A stretch of 47,843 bases of DNA from Verrucomicrobiota bacterium (GTDB taxonomy: Bacteria > Verrucomicrobiota > Verrucomicrobiia > Chthoniobacterales > UBA10450), in the NCBI GenBank assembly GCA_003218305.1, contig QHMY01000041.1:1-47843 (forward strand). The letters are read 5' to 3'. Below are positions 21,610 to 29,363 of this stretch, piece by piece (the first letter of the stretch is position 1; every line of letters begins with the position of its first letter). The notes under the pieces are model-generated. The model was given only the letters and a program-made list of their open reading frames with translations. It ran no database searches and was not told where the DNA came from. The position numbers were made by a program, and so were the translations under genes.

Positions 21610-23005
21610 TGCTATTTCCCTGGTTGAGAATAATGGCGCAAGCCATGACCGCCCAGACGGCGGTGACGACCCAGCGCGGAAGACGCTCAACGGCTTGCTC
21701 AAGGCTGATTTCGCGCAGCGACCAGTGCGCGAGTATCATAAAGAAAGTGACGATGCCGATCTGAAGCATCTCGCGGGTTGCGAGGATCGCGTCGCCGTGA
21801 GCATGTCCGCCGAACATGCCGCGCAAGATTCGGGTGGCGACGGTGAAATCGGACGCGCGGAAAAAGACCCAGGCGACACAGACGGCGGCGTAGGTGACAA
21901 GGCCGAGCAGAATTTTCACCGCGAAAGCGTCGGCCCATGCCTTTTCCCCGATGAGCGCACGCAGGGTGTGTTCGATCACCAAATAGAAACCGTGCAGTAA
22001 TCCCCAGACGACAAAGGTCCAGGCCGCGCCGTGCCAGAGACCGCCGAGGAACATGACGATGACAAGGTTGATGGCGGCGCGCGCCCACCCGACCCGGTTG
22101 CCGCCGAGCGGAAAGTAGAGGTAGTCGCGCAGGAACGTGGAAAGCGAAATGTGCCAGCGCCGCCAGAAATCCGAAAAGCCGATCGCGGCGTAGGGGAAGC
22201 GGAAATTGTCTTTCAAATGGAAACCAAGGCAGAGGGCGGCGCCGATGGCGCAGGTCGAGTAGCCGGCGAAATCGAAAAAGATCTGGCCGGCAAAGGCGAT
22301 CACGCCCATCCAGGAATCGAGCGCGATCAGCGGGCCGCCGTAACCAAATACTCTATCGGCGGAACCGGCGAGCAAGGTGTCGGCGAGGACGACCTTTTCG
22401 AAGAGGCCTAAAGTCATGAGGGCCAGGCCCCAAAGGAAACGGCCGGTCTGCGGTTTCGGCGGCGCGAGGAGTTGGGGCAGGAAATCTCCCGCTCGGACGA
22501 TGGGGCCGGCCACCAGCTGAGGGAAGAAGGAGACGGCCAGGACGAAATCACGCAGCGATTTGGTCGGCGACATCACGCCGCGATAGACGTCCAGAGTGTA
22601 GGAGAGGGAATGGAAGGTGTAGAACGAAATGCCGACCGGGAGGAGGATGTCGAGATGCGGCGGTTGATAGGCGACGCCGATTTGCGCCATCAGCCATTTG
22701 AAGTTTTCGAGCAGGAAGTTCCCGTATTTGAAGAATCCGAGCATGCTCAGGTTCATGGCGACGCTGGCAACCAGCCAGACCCGACGGGAATGGCGGCCTC
22801 GGGCTTTGGCGATTCTGGCGCCGAGCCAAAAATCCATCGCGGTGGTGAAAAAGAGGAGCGCGGCGAAGGGCGGGTTCCAGGCGCCGTAGAAAACGTAACT
22901 CGCGGTTACGAGGAGGTTTTTCCGTGCCGTCCAGGAGCGCATGCTCCAATACGCGGTAACGACGACCGCGAAAAAGACGACGAACGTGAGCGAGTTAAAC
23001 AGCAT
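21584..23005 (-). CDS. MBOAT family O-acyltransferase, AlgI-like (473 aa)
   Basis: This is a multi-pass membrane O-acyltransferase of the AlgI/DltB family, which moves acetyl groups across the membrane for attachment to extracellular polysaccharides. It begins MLFNSLTFVVFFAVVVTAYW. It contains the family hallmarks: ILLPVGISFYTFHSLSYTLD, FVLAVSFFPQLVAGPIVRAG, FWRRWHISLSTFLRDYLYFP and FLGGLWHGAAWTFVVWGLLH, the last carrying the conserved catalytic His. The length is typical (about 470 residues). The last 26 bases overlap the start of the SGNH-like gene, forming an operon. The polymer modified cannot be deduced. Confidence 0.95.
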   Translation of the reverse strand: MLFNSLTFVVFFAVVVTAYWSMRSWTARKNLLVTASYVFYGAWNPPFAALLFFTTAMDFWLGARIAKARGRHSRRVWLVASVAMNLSMLGFFKYGNFLLENFKWLMAQIGVAYQPPHLDILLPVGISFYTFHSLSYTLDVYRGVMSPTKSLRDFVLAVSFFPQLVAGPIVRAGDFLPQLLAPPKPQTGRFLWGLALMTLGLFEKVVLADTLLAGSADRVFGYGGPLIALDSWMGVIAFAGQIFFDFAGYSTCAIGAALCLGFHLKDNFRFPYAAIGFSDFWRRWHISLSTFLRDYLYFPLGGNRVGWARAAINLVIVMFLGGLWHGAAWTFVVWGLLHGFYLVIEHTLRALIGEKAWADAFAVKILLGLVTYAAVCVAWVFFRASDFTVATRILRGMFGGHAHGDAILATREMLQIGIVTFFMILAHWSLREISLEQAVERLPRWVVTAVWAVMACAIILNQGNSNAFIYFQF

Positions 23006-23093
23006 CCGAAGCCGATGTGCCTAGCGATTGGCGCAAGGGAGAGCAAGCGCAATGTGCGGAAGGACGAATGGCGAATGGAAAAGGAGAGGGGAT

Positions 23094-23136
23094 GACCGCG
23101 GATTAAATATCCGAGTCATCCGCGTAATCCGCGGTC
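23094..23136. repeat. Hairpin between the bactofilin and MBOAT genes
   Basis: GACCGCGGATTA (23094-23105) and TAATCCGCGGTC (23125-23136) are perfect 12-base inverted arms around a 19-base loop. It lies between the end of the bactofilin gene and the start of MBOAT, both on the minus strand. It could terminate bactofilin transcription or be a dispersed palindromic repeat. No T-run follows. The rest of the 23006-23207 gap shows nothing else. Confidence 0.55.
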
Positions 23137-23207
23137 TAACTTTTCTGGTAGGGCGACGCTCTGCGGAGCCGCCGGCCGAGAGGAAAGGTCTCGTGGACCG
23201 AGAGAGG

Positions 23208-23660
23208 CTAGTTTGATGCAGCGGACTTCACAGTCGCGATCTTGGCGCTGCCAATAAAGGTAGCGGCCTCGTCCACGACCAGCCGCGGCGATTCGATATC
23301 ACCGTGGACCGTGCAGCCGGAGCGCAATTCGCAGCGCTCACCGGCGGTGATGTTGCCTTCGACTTTTCCATCAACGACGACGGATTTGGTTCTGATCTCG
23401 CCTTTGATCGTCGCGTGCTCGCCGACGGTCAGCCGACCATTGGAGTCGATCTTGCCTTCGACCAAGCCGTCAATGTGCAGCTCTTTCTGGAACTTGACCG
23501 AACCTTTGATGGAGACTCCCCTCGAGAGGATGCCGCCAGCGCGCGGCTGTTCCGCGGCACCATTTGGCGTCGGTTCCGTCCTGGCCGGAGCGGGCGGCGG
23601 CGGCGTGGGAGCCATCGGCGTAACGGGTTCGGTTTTTCTGCTGCCTGAAAACATCTGCAT
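23208..23660 (-). CDS. Bactofilin (polymer-forming cytoskeletal protein, 150 aa)
   Basis: Bactofilins form membrane-associated filaments of stacked beta-helices that recruit cell-wall or polysaccharide machinery. The N-terminal 45 residues are Pro/Ala-rich and disordered (MAPTPPPPAPARTEPTPNG). The beta-helix core follows: SRGVSIKGSVKFQKELHIDG, then VEGKIDSNGRLTVGEHATIK, then EIRTKSVVVDGKVEGNITAG, then CTVHGDIESPRLVVDEAATF. These are the short G-x-I/V repeats characteristic of the domain. An AGGAG motif lies 9 bases before the start. It is followed by the MBOAT-SGNH pair on the same strand, so the filament could help locate the O-acylation complex (speculative). Confidence 0.93.
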   Translation of the reverse strand: MQMFSGSRKTEPVTPMAPTPPPPAPARTEPTPNGAAEQPRAGGILSRGVSIKGSVKFQKELHIDGLVEGKIDSNGRLTVGEHATIKGEIRTKSVVVDGKVEGNITAGERCELRSGCTVHGDIESPRLVVDEAATFIGSAKIATVKSAASN

Positions 23661-23761
23661 GAGCTAAATCTCCTGGTTGCGCTGACTTTTGGTAGGGGGC
23701 GCCAGTTTGGGATAGAAGTGGCGCAAGGTCAACCGATCTTTGGCCAGAAACGGGACTCGAC

Positions 23762-23925
23762 TGTCATCCCGAGCCGCGCAGACGGCGAGGGGCCTCCCAG
23801 CTAGTCGAGCCATCACCCAATTCGGAACAACCGCCATGTCGGTGACGGTGTTGCACGTCCGAAGGTTGAAGACGAGTAATATCCTGCTGCGGGGTCCTTC
23901 GCCGTCTTCGCGGCTCGGGATGACA
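23762..23925. mobile_element. MITE-like element, copy B
   Basis: The left end is TGTCATCCCGAGCCGCGCAG followed by ACGGCGAGGGGCCTC, and the right end is its reverse complement with changes (GGGGTCCTTCGCCGTCTTCG...GGGATGACA). The interior has no ORF but shares the core GACGGTGTTGCACGTCCGAA followed by GGTTGAA with copy C. It lies in the gap between the MFS gene end and the bactofilin start. Confidence 0.85.
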
Positions 23926-23946
23926 AGCAATCAGCCGCCGATCTCC

Positions 23947-25155
23947 TCACGCCTGAGACCGAGAAGGTTTCCCACGGCGAATCGCGAAGAGGTAATAAAG
24001 AGTGCCTCCCAGGCCAAAGGCGGTGGCGCCGAGGAAGTTTGTGGCCGGTCCCAATTTCCAAAGATACGCGCCGATGATCGCAGCCAGGCTGACGACAAGA
24101 TCGCGAACCAGATAATAAGCGCCGATCATTTGTCCGCGCCGCTCGGGCGCGCAGTAGCCGATTATCAAGGCCTTGCGTGAGGTGTCCCCGAATTCCTTCA
24201 ACCCGCGGATCGCGAAGGCGAGCAAAAGCATGGCAAAGCTGCCTGACAGCCAGAGCATCAGGGGAAAGAGCGTGAAGAACCCGAAGGTCGCGAGGATAAA
24301 AGGTTCGCGGCCGTGCTTGTCCGCGAAATGCGAGGCAGGAATGATGCAGAGCGTGGCCGCCAGCATTTCGGTTGTCGTGAGGACGCCGATCTGTCGCGCG
24401 CTGACGCCGATGTTATCCATGGCGTAGATGACGACCCAGGCGAATGGGATCCGTTCGCAAAAGCGCACTAGAATGTCGCTGAGCAAAAGCCGTCGCAGGG
24501 AGGCGTTGAAGCCTTGAAGGCTTTGCCAGAACGTCCAGCGCTCGGTCGGCGTTCCGGTGGAAACTGGCGTTTCGCGCAGCTCGCGCTGAACAAGAATTGT
24601 GGCCAGAGAAAGGACGATTGAAACAACGAGGCCGATGCGCACGCCGTTGATGATCCCGAACCGGTCGATCAGGATTCCGCCGACGATCGGTGCGATCATA
24701 ATCGGCAACCGCTTGATGACGGATTGAAGGCCGACGCCCATGGAATGGCGGTTCGCACCGAGGCTGGCCCCGACCAGCGAAAAGGTCGCGGGCAGCGAGA
24801 AACAGGTCCAGGAAAGAAAGAGAAACATGCCAGCGATGACTGCGCCCCAATGCGGCACCAGGAGCACGAGCGAATAACCGGCGATCGAGAAAATGTTGAA
24901 CGCGAGAAAGGCGCTCCGATGTCCCCAGCGATCGACCAGAACGCCGCCCGGATAGGCGTACATGGCGCCGAGCAATGTCCGGAGCGCGTCGAAAAGGCCG
25001 ATGACGAAAATGGTCGCGCCCAGAGCCTGGAGGTACTTCGGGACGAAACGCATCCAGAGTTCTTCGCCGGCGCCGATGACGAAGCTGGCGATGAGGAGGA
25101 TGACGAGGTTGCGCTTGAGACCGAAGAAATCGCCAATTCGGCGCCAGAAGTTCAC
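23947..25155 (-). CDS. MFS transporter (402 aa)
   Basis: This is a major facilitator superfamily permease with twelve predicted helices. The first helix region is RNLVILLIASFVIGAGEELW. The conserved loop 2-3 motif appears as GGVLVDRWGHRSAF, close to the G-x-x-x-D-R-x-G-R consensus. The second-half loop 8-9 motif is recognisable as SHFADKHGREPF. The C-terminus is basic (FAIRRGKPSRSQA). The substrate cannot be predicted from sequence; drug or sugar efflux is typical of this branch. MITE copy C lies upstream of its start and copy B downstream of its end. Confidence 0.9.
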   Translation of the reverse strand: MNFWRRIGDFFGLKRNLVILLIASFVIGAGEELWMRFVPKYLQALGATIFVIGLFDALRTLLGAMYAYPGGVLVDRWGHRSAFLAFNIFSIAGYSLVLLVPHWGAVIAGMFLFLSWTCFSLPATFSLVGASLGANRHSMGVGLQSVIKRLPIMIAPIVGGILIDRFGIINGVRIGLVVSIVLSLATILVQRELRETPVSTGTPTERWTFWQSLQGFNASLRRLLLSDILVRFCERIPFAWVVIYAMDNIGVSARQIGVLTTTEMLAATLCIIPASHFADKHGREPFILATFGFFTLFPLMLWLSGSFAMLLLAFAIRGLKEFGDTSRKALIIGYCAPERRGQMIGAYYLVRDLVVSLAAIIGAYLWKLGPATNFLGATAFGLGGTLYYLFAIRRGKPSRSQA

Positions 25156-25246
25156 GAGGCGAGATTGCTCCGTTTCATGGCTTGCTCATGATCTTATCGG
25201 AATCGGCTGGCGACAATCGATTCCATATTGGTAGGGATAGAAGGCG

Positions 25247-25411
25247 TGTCATCCCGAGCCGCGCAGACGGCGAGGGACCTCACAATTACTCGGATGGTCA
25301 CTCAAGCCAGAACAAGCGTCACTACTGTGACGGCGTTGTTCGTCCGAAGGTTGAAAAACGCGACAAGTGCCACTGGGAGGTCCCTCTCCGTCTGCGCGGC
25401 TCGGGATGACA
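25247..25411. mobile_element. MITE-like element, copy C
   Basis: The left end TGTCATCCCGAGCCGCGCAG and the right end (GAGGTCCCTCTCCGTCTGCG...CGGGATGACA) are inverted copies of about 35 bases. The interior shares GACGGCGTTGTTCGTCCGAA followed by GGTTGAA with copy B. Its right end contains the ATG at 25406 (in GGGATGACA), which can be the start codon of the following acyltransferase gene. Confidence 0.88.
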
Positions 25412-26482
25412 GGCATCAGCGCGTCCTCGCTCGCTACCCTCACGAAGCGTGCTTACACTGGCGCGGTGCGCGCGGCCTGGAAAAGAATTCGTTACCGTCT
25501 GGAGTGGCTGGCGCTGAAGAGCGCGACGAAAATCATTCCGCTCCTCTCGCGCAACGCCTGCTATCGGCTGGCGCAACTTATCGGAGCGATCGCCGCCACC
25601 GTTGACCGGGCGGGCCGGCGAGTGGCGCTGAGCAATCTGGAAGTCGCGTTCGGCGGTGAACTGTCGTCGACCCGCCGGAACGAAATCGTGCGCGAATCCT
25701 ATCAGCATTCCGCCCGAACGATGATCGACCTTTTCTGGAGTCCGCGCCTGACGAGGGAAAATTATTCGCGCTACATCGACGTGGTAAATCTCGATCTCTG
25801 GCAGGAGGAAACGAAGCCGGGGAAACCCGTCATCTTTGCCTGCTGCCACTACAGTAACTTCGAATGGATCGCCAATGCGGCCAATTACTTCGGGATCGAG
25901 AGCGCGCTCGTGACTCACGATTTTAAGAATGAATTGCTCAACCCGATCTTTGTCAGTCTGCGCGAAAGCAGCGGGCAGCGGGTGATCTCCCGGCAGGGCG
26001 CGGTCCTTCAACTCTTCAAGACGCTTCGCCGCGGAGAACGCGTCGCGATCCTGACCGACCTGACCATTCCCGCGCAGTTGCCGACGGTGGCGATCGATTG
26101 TTTCGGGTTGAAGACGAGTGTGACCTTCGCCCATGCCTGGGCCCATCGGCGCGCCGGTGCGACCATCATCAACGTGCACTGCGAGCCGCTGCCGCGCGGA
26201 CGTTACCGGGTTGTTTTTCATCCCCGGATCGAATTTCCGTCGGACGCTTCCTTTCAGGAAATCGCGCAGGCGTGCTGGGACCAGTTCGAGCCCTTCGTCC
26301 GGGCGAACCCCGCGCCGTGGATGTGGATGTACAAGCATTGGCGCTACCGGCCGATCGCCGCCGATCCGGCGGATTATCCCTTCTACGCCAATATATCGGA
26401 GTATTTCGAGCGTCGTCTCGAGGAACGGGAGAAGAAGCTCGAGCCAATGTCCTCCACTTTGAGCGTCGAAATCCCGGCTTGA
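25406..26482 (+). CDS. LpxL/HtrB-type lysophospholipid acyltransferase (about 358 aa)
   Basis: This is a lipid A or phospholipid acyltransferase of the LpxL/HtrB/WaaM family (LABLAT), which adds secondary acyl chains in the inner membrane. Features are RYRLEWLALKSATKIIPLLS, RVALSNLEVAFGGELSSTRR, IFACCHYSNFEWIANAANYF with the HX4E-type motif (H...NFE), GERVAILTDLTIPAQLPTVA, RVVFHPRIEFPS and APWMWMYKHWRY. The start is uncertain. The ATG at 25406 lies inside the right end of MITE copy C. A GTG at 25466 (RAAWKRIRYRLEW) gives the usual N-terminus, and a GTG at 25367 lies deeper in the MITE. I prefer 25406 or 25466. It is divergent from the MFS gene. Confidence 0.88.
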   Translation: MTGISASSLATLTKRAYTGAVRAAWKRIRYRLEWLALKSATKIIPLLSRNACYRLAQLIGAIAATVDRAGRRVALSNLEVAFGGELSSTRRNEIVRESYQHSARTMIDLFWSPRLTRENYSRYIDVVNLDLWQEETKPGKPVIFACCHYSNFEWIANAANYFGIESALVTHDFKNELLNPIFVSLRESSGQRVISRQGAVLQLFKTLRRGERVAILTDLTIPAQLPTVAIDCFGLKTSVTFAHAWAHRRAGATIINVHCEPLPRGRYRVVFHPRIEFPSDASFQEIAQACWDQFEPFVRANPAPWMWMYKHWRYRPIAADPADYPFYANISEYFERRLEEREKKLEPMSSTLSVEIPA

Positions 26483-26496
26483 GTGTCCCGCGCCTA

Positions 26497-26535
26497 TTGA
26501 CAAAAACCGCGCGATACGCTTTTCCAGTGGGTAAC
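26497..26535 (+). promoter_or_regulatory. Conserved upstream block with TTGACA before the first L,D-transpeptidase gene
   Basis: TTGACAAAAACCGCGCGATA is followed by CGCTTTTCCA just before the gene at 26537. A matching block (TTGACAAAGCTGCTCGGCTA then CGCTTTTCCA) precedes the paralogue at 27439. The TTGACA is a good -35 candidate, but no consensus -10 lies at the normal 17-base spacing (TTTTCC is found there). The conservation may simply reflect the gene duplication. Confidence 0.45.
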
Positions 26536-26536
26536 T

Positions 26537-27205
26537 ATGAAACTTCTCCGCCGTTCTTTGTTCTGCCTCGGCGCCAGCGCTGCGTTATTCCTGACGAGCT
26601 GCGGCACGACGACCTCCTCGGTTTCGTCCGGGAATTATCGGGTCACGGCGCATCGCCCGCACAATCCATCCGCGGTGCGAGTAAAGGTTTCGCTCTCGCA
26701 GCAAAACGTTTACGTGATGGAAGGCGATCGCGTCCTGATGGCGGTCGCCACCACCGTCGGGATTCCGGCCAAGCCCACGCCGAAGGGAAACTTCACCATT
26801 TATTCCAAGCAGGAGCACAAGCGATCGGGCTCGTATGGATTCCGGGTCCAGGGCGACCGGATCATCCCTGCCGAAGCGGGCGCGAATATCCCGGGTCGCT
26901 ATGTCGGTTACCCGATGGGCTATTGGTGTGAGTTCGCTCCGGCCTACGGCTTTCATCAAGGCTATGTGCACCTGCGCCCGCGCAGTCATGGCTGCGTTCG
27001 TTTGAAGGGCGAGGCGGCGGCGAAGTTCTGGGCTCTGGTGAAGGTCGGGACACCGGTGAACATCGCCGAAACCCAGCCGGAAGACGCAACGATCGGGCCG
27101 AAGATCCAGCGCGTCGATGATTCCAAGACGCCGGACCCGCCGAATAGCGTCGCGATTTCAGAAGCCGCGTTCCAGAAGCCGAGCGGACCTGTATTCGACG
27201 ATTAG
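26537..27205 (+). CDS. L,D-transpeptidase (YkuD) lipoprotein (222 aa)
   Basis: This is a YkuD-domain enzyme that forms 3-3 peptidoglycan cross-links or attaches proteins to peptidoglycan in the periplasm. A lipoprotein signal ends in LTSC (Cys22). The catalytic domain covers about residues 45-180: VSLSQQNVYVMEGDRVLMAV, then TPKGNFTIYSK, then GYPMGYWCEFAPAYGFHQGY, then the active-site motif SHGCVRL with catalytic Cys and His/Arg. The Cys22 lipobox places it on the outer or inner membrane. A tandem paralogue follows about 230 bases later. Confidence 0.93.
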   Translation: MKLLRRSLFCLGASAALFLTSCGTTTSSVSSGNYRVTAHRPHNPSAVRVKVSLSQQNVYVMEGDRVLMAVATTVGIPAKPTPKGNFTIYSKQEHKRSGSYGFRVQGDRIIPAEAGANIPGRYVGYPMGYWCEFAPAYGFHQGYVHLRPRSHGCVRLKGEAAAKFWALVKVGTPVNIAETQPEDATIGPKIQRVDDSKTPDPPNSVAISEAAFQKPSGPVFDD

Positions 27206-27272
27206 CGCATTTGCAGCCTGCCGACCAGGAGACGGGGAAGGGTGTGAGCCGCCTTCTGCCTCCTCCGTTTTG

Positions 27273-27349
27273 CTGTAGCCGCTTCGCTGTGCGAAGCGCT
27301 GGGATGAAGCGTCGCCGAGCTCACGTCGCCCACAGGGCGACGGCTACAG
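27273..27349. repeat. Small palindromic element with two hairpins
   Basis: The ends are CTGTAGCCG (27273-27281) and CGGCTACAG (27341-27349). Inside are two perfect hairpins, CGCTTCGC-tgt-GCGAAGCG (27280-27298) and CGTCGCCC-aca-GGGCGACG (27324-27342). It lies between the tandem transpeptidase genes and resembles a dispersed REP-type element. Confidence 0.75.
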
Positions 27350-27398
27350 ACCTTGCCCGAGCATCCCGTCACGAACTTTGGAGTCTAAGCGATGATGA

Positions 27399-27437
27399 TT
27401 GACAAAGCTGCTCGGCTACGCTTTTCCATTGAATACC
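27399..27437 (+). promoter_or_regulatory. Conserved upstream block with TTGACA before the second L,D-transpeptidase gene
   Basis: TTGACAAAGCTGCTCGGCTA and CGCTTTTCCA are shared with the block before the first paralogue at 26497-26535, at the same distance from the start codon. The same caution on a missing -10 element applies. Confidence 0.45.
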
Positions 27438-27438
27438 T

Positions 27439-28044
27439 ATGCAACATCTCTCGCGTCTCCTTCTCTGTCTCGGCGCTACGGCAACTTTGTTTTTAACGGC
27501 CTGCGGAACCACCTCCAGCGTCTCTTCCGGGAATTATCGCGTGACGGCCCATCGCCCGCACGATCCTTCCAAAGTGGAAGTCAAACTGTCCCTCTCGACG
27601 CAAAATCTTTACGTGATGGAAGGTGATCGCCTGTTGATGGCGGTCCAAGGCAATGTCGGCAAACCCGGCGACGCGACTCCGACGGGCAATTTCACCATCT
27701 ATAACAAGGAGAAAAAGCGGCGCCGCGCCAGCGAGCCCGATCGGGGTTACCCGATGGCTTATTGGTGTGAGTTCAAACCGGCGTATGGCTTTCACGAAGG
27801 ATTCGTTCATCCCTACCCGCATACCCATGGGTGTGTCCGGCTCCATCGCGAAGCGGCCGCCCGGCTTTTCGAGTTGGCCCGAATTGGCACGCCGGTGCAC
27901 ATAGCAAACTCTTTGCCCGAAGACGCCAAGTATGGCAGCCAGGTTACCAGACTCGATCAAAGCCGCGACCCGGACCCGCCCCGCTCTTACATGATGTCGG
28001 ATGCCTGGTTCAAGGATCCTCCGGGACCGCTCCTGGTCGATTGA
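27439..28044 (+). CDS. L,D-transpeptidase (YkuD) lipoprotein, paralogue (201 aa)
   Basis: This is the second member of the tandem pair and closely matches the first from the lipobox onwards (LTAC with Cys22, then SSGNYRVTAHRPHDPSKVEV). It has the same VSLSQQN/LSLSTQN and GNFTIYNK regions, but lacks the roughly 25-residue loop seen in the first protein between the IYSKQEHKR and YPMGYWC segments. The active site reads THGCVRL, with catalytic Cys and His retained. A run of basic residues, KKRRRAS, replaces the loop. The two enzymes may differ in acceptor. No other gene lies between them. Confidence 0.93.
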   Translation: MQHLSRLLLCLGATATLFLTACGTTSSVSSGNYRVTAHRPHDPSKVEVKLSLSTQNLYVMEGDRLLMAVQGNVGKPGDATPTGNFTIYNKEKKRRRASEPDRGYPMAYWCEFKPAYGFHEGFVHPYPHTHGCVRLHREAAARLFELARIGTPVHIANSLPEDAKYGSQVTRLDQSRDPDPPRSYMMSDAWFKDPPGPLLVD

Positions 28045-28123
28045 TTTTGGGTCGAGAAACAGGGACCTTCCGTCGGAGTCGCTGTCCCTCGGAAACAGGT
28101 GTAATGTCTGGTCGATCCAAGCC

Positions 28124-29362
28124 ATGAGCACGAATCTCATCTCCAGCGGCACGACGGCGCGCGAGAAAGTGAACCTGCGCACGCCGGAAGTAATGACGGC
28201 GGTGCAGGAGCAGGTCGAGTCGCATTATCGCAGCGACATCGTCGACAAGGTGCGCCGCGCCGGGGGCATCCTGGCCTTTGGCGACGTGACGGTGCGTTTG
28301 GCCAAGCAATTCGGCTTCTGTTACGGCGTCGAGCGCGCCATCGATCTGGCTTACGCGGCGCGCAAAGTTTTCAAAGACCGCCGGCTTTTCATCGTGGGTG
28401 AGATCATTCACAACCCCGAGGTCAACGAACAGATTTCTTCCCTGGGCATCAAGAACCTGATGGGGAAGAACAAGCAGGCCGATATTGCCGACCTGCAGCC
28501 GGAAGATGTCGTGATTGTCCCCGCGTTTGGGACCGAGCTGGCTACCCTGGAGCAAATCAAGGAGCGCGGTTGCCAGATCGTGGACACGACGTGCGGTGAC
28601 GTGATGAGTGTCTGGAAGCGGGTGCGCAAATATGCGAGCGAATCCGCAACTTCGATCATTCATGGCAAGGCCGAGCACGAAGAAACCAAAGCCACCAGCT
28701 CGCGCGCGCTCGGTAACGGGAAGGGACATTATCTCGTGGTCCTCACCCTGGCTGAGACCGATTATGTTTGCGATTACATCCGGCAAGGAGGCGATAAGCA
28801 GGCTTTCCTGGAGAAATTCCGGAACGCGCATTCTCCCGGATTCGATCCTGATTTGCATTTGCGAACGGTGGGGGTGGCGAACCAGACCACCATGTTGCGC
28901 GGCGAGACCGAAGAAGTGCAGCGCCGCATTCGACAGGCCATCGTGGATCGCGACGGACCGCAGCTTGCGGCTACGAACTTCCGCTTCTTCGACACCATTT
29001 GCGGCGCCACGCAGGAACGACAGGACGCGTTGCGCGAACTTCTCGATGTCCGGATGAACCTGTTGCTCGTCGTGGGCGGCTATAACAGTTCTAACACGTC
29101 GCACCTGGCCGAGATGGGTGAGGAAAAGCTGCCGACTTATTTCGTCCGGAACGCCTCGCGGTTGTTATCTGACCAAGAGATTCTGCATTACGATCTTCAC
29201 GCGAAGCAGGAGGTCATCGCGAAAAATTGGCTGCCGGCGGGGCCGATCGTGGTCGGCATCACGGCGGGGGCGTCCTGCCCGAATAATCTCATCGAAGAAA
29301 CGCTCGTGCGTCTTTTCGAGCTGCGCGGAGTGAAACGCGAACAGCTCGAGGCAGCGGCGTAG
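28124..29362 (+). CDS. ispH: 4-hydroxy-3-methylbut-2-enyl diphosphate reductase, long form (412 aa)
   Basis: This is the last enzyme of the MEP (non-mevalonate) isoprenoid pathway. It converts HMBPP to isopentenyl and dimethylallyl diphosphate using an iron-sulfur cluster. The three cluster cysteines are evident: QFGFCYGVERA (Cys66), VDTTCGDVMSVW (Cys157) and TAGASCPNNLIEE (Cys385). It has the longer sequence typical of cyanobacterial/plant-type IspH, with an N-terminal extension of about 50 residues. An upstream in-frame extension to 28001 lies within the end of the preceding gene, so ATG 28124 is chosen. It converges with the hydrolase gene with a single base between the ends. Confidence 0.95.
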   Translation: MSTNLISSGTTAREKVNLRTPEVMTAVQEQVESHYRSDIVDKVRRAGGILAFGDVTVRLAKQFGFCYGVERAIDLAYAARKVFKDRRLFIVGEIIHNPEVNEQISSLGIKNLMGKNKQADIADLQPEDVVIVPAFGTELATLEQIKERGCQIVDTTCGDVMSVWKRVRKYASESATSIIHGKAEHEETKATSSRALGNGKGHYLVVLTLAETDYVCDYIRQGGDKQAFLEKFRNAHSPGFDPDLHLRTVGVANQTTMLRGETEEVQRRIRQAIVDRDGPQLAATNFRFFDTICGATQERQDALRELLDVRMNLLLVVGGYNSSNTSHLAEMGEEKLPTYFVRNASRLLSDQEILHYDLHAKQEVIAKNWLPAGPIVVGITAGASCPNNLIEETLVRLFELRGVKREQLEAAA

Positions 29363-29363
29363 C

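Noticed and set aside
28010-29104. 364-codon minus-strand frame across ispH
   Set aside because: The plus strand encodes an unmistakable IspH with all three cluster cysteines; the antisense frame has no start context or recognisable domain.
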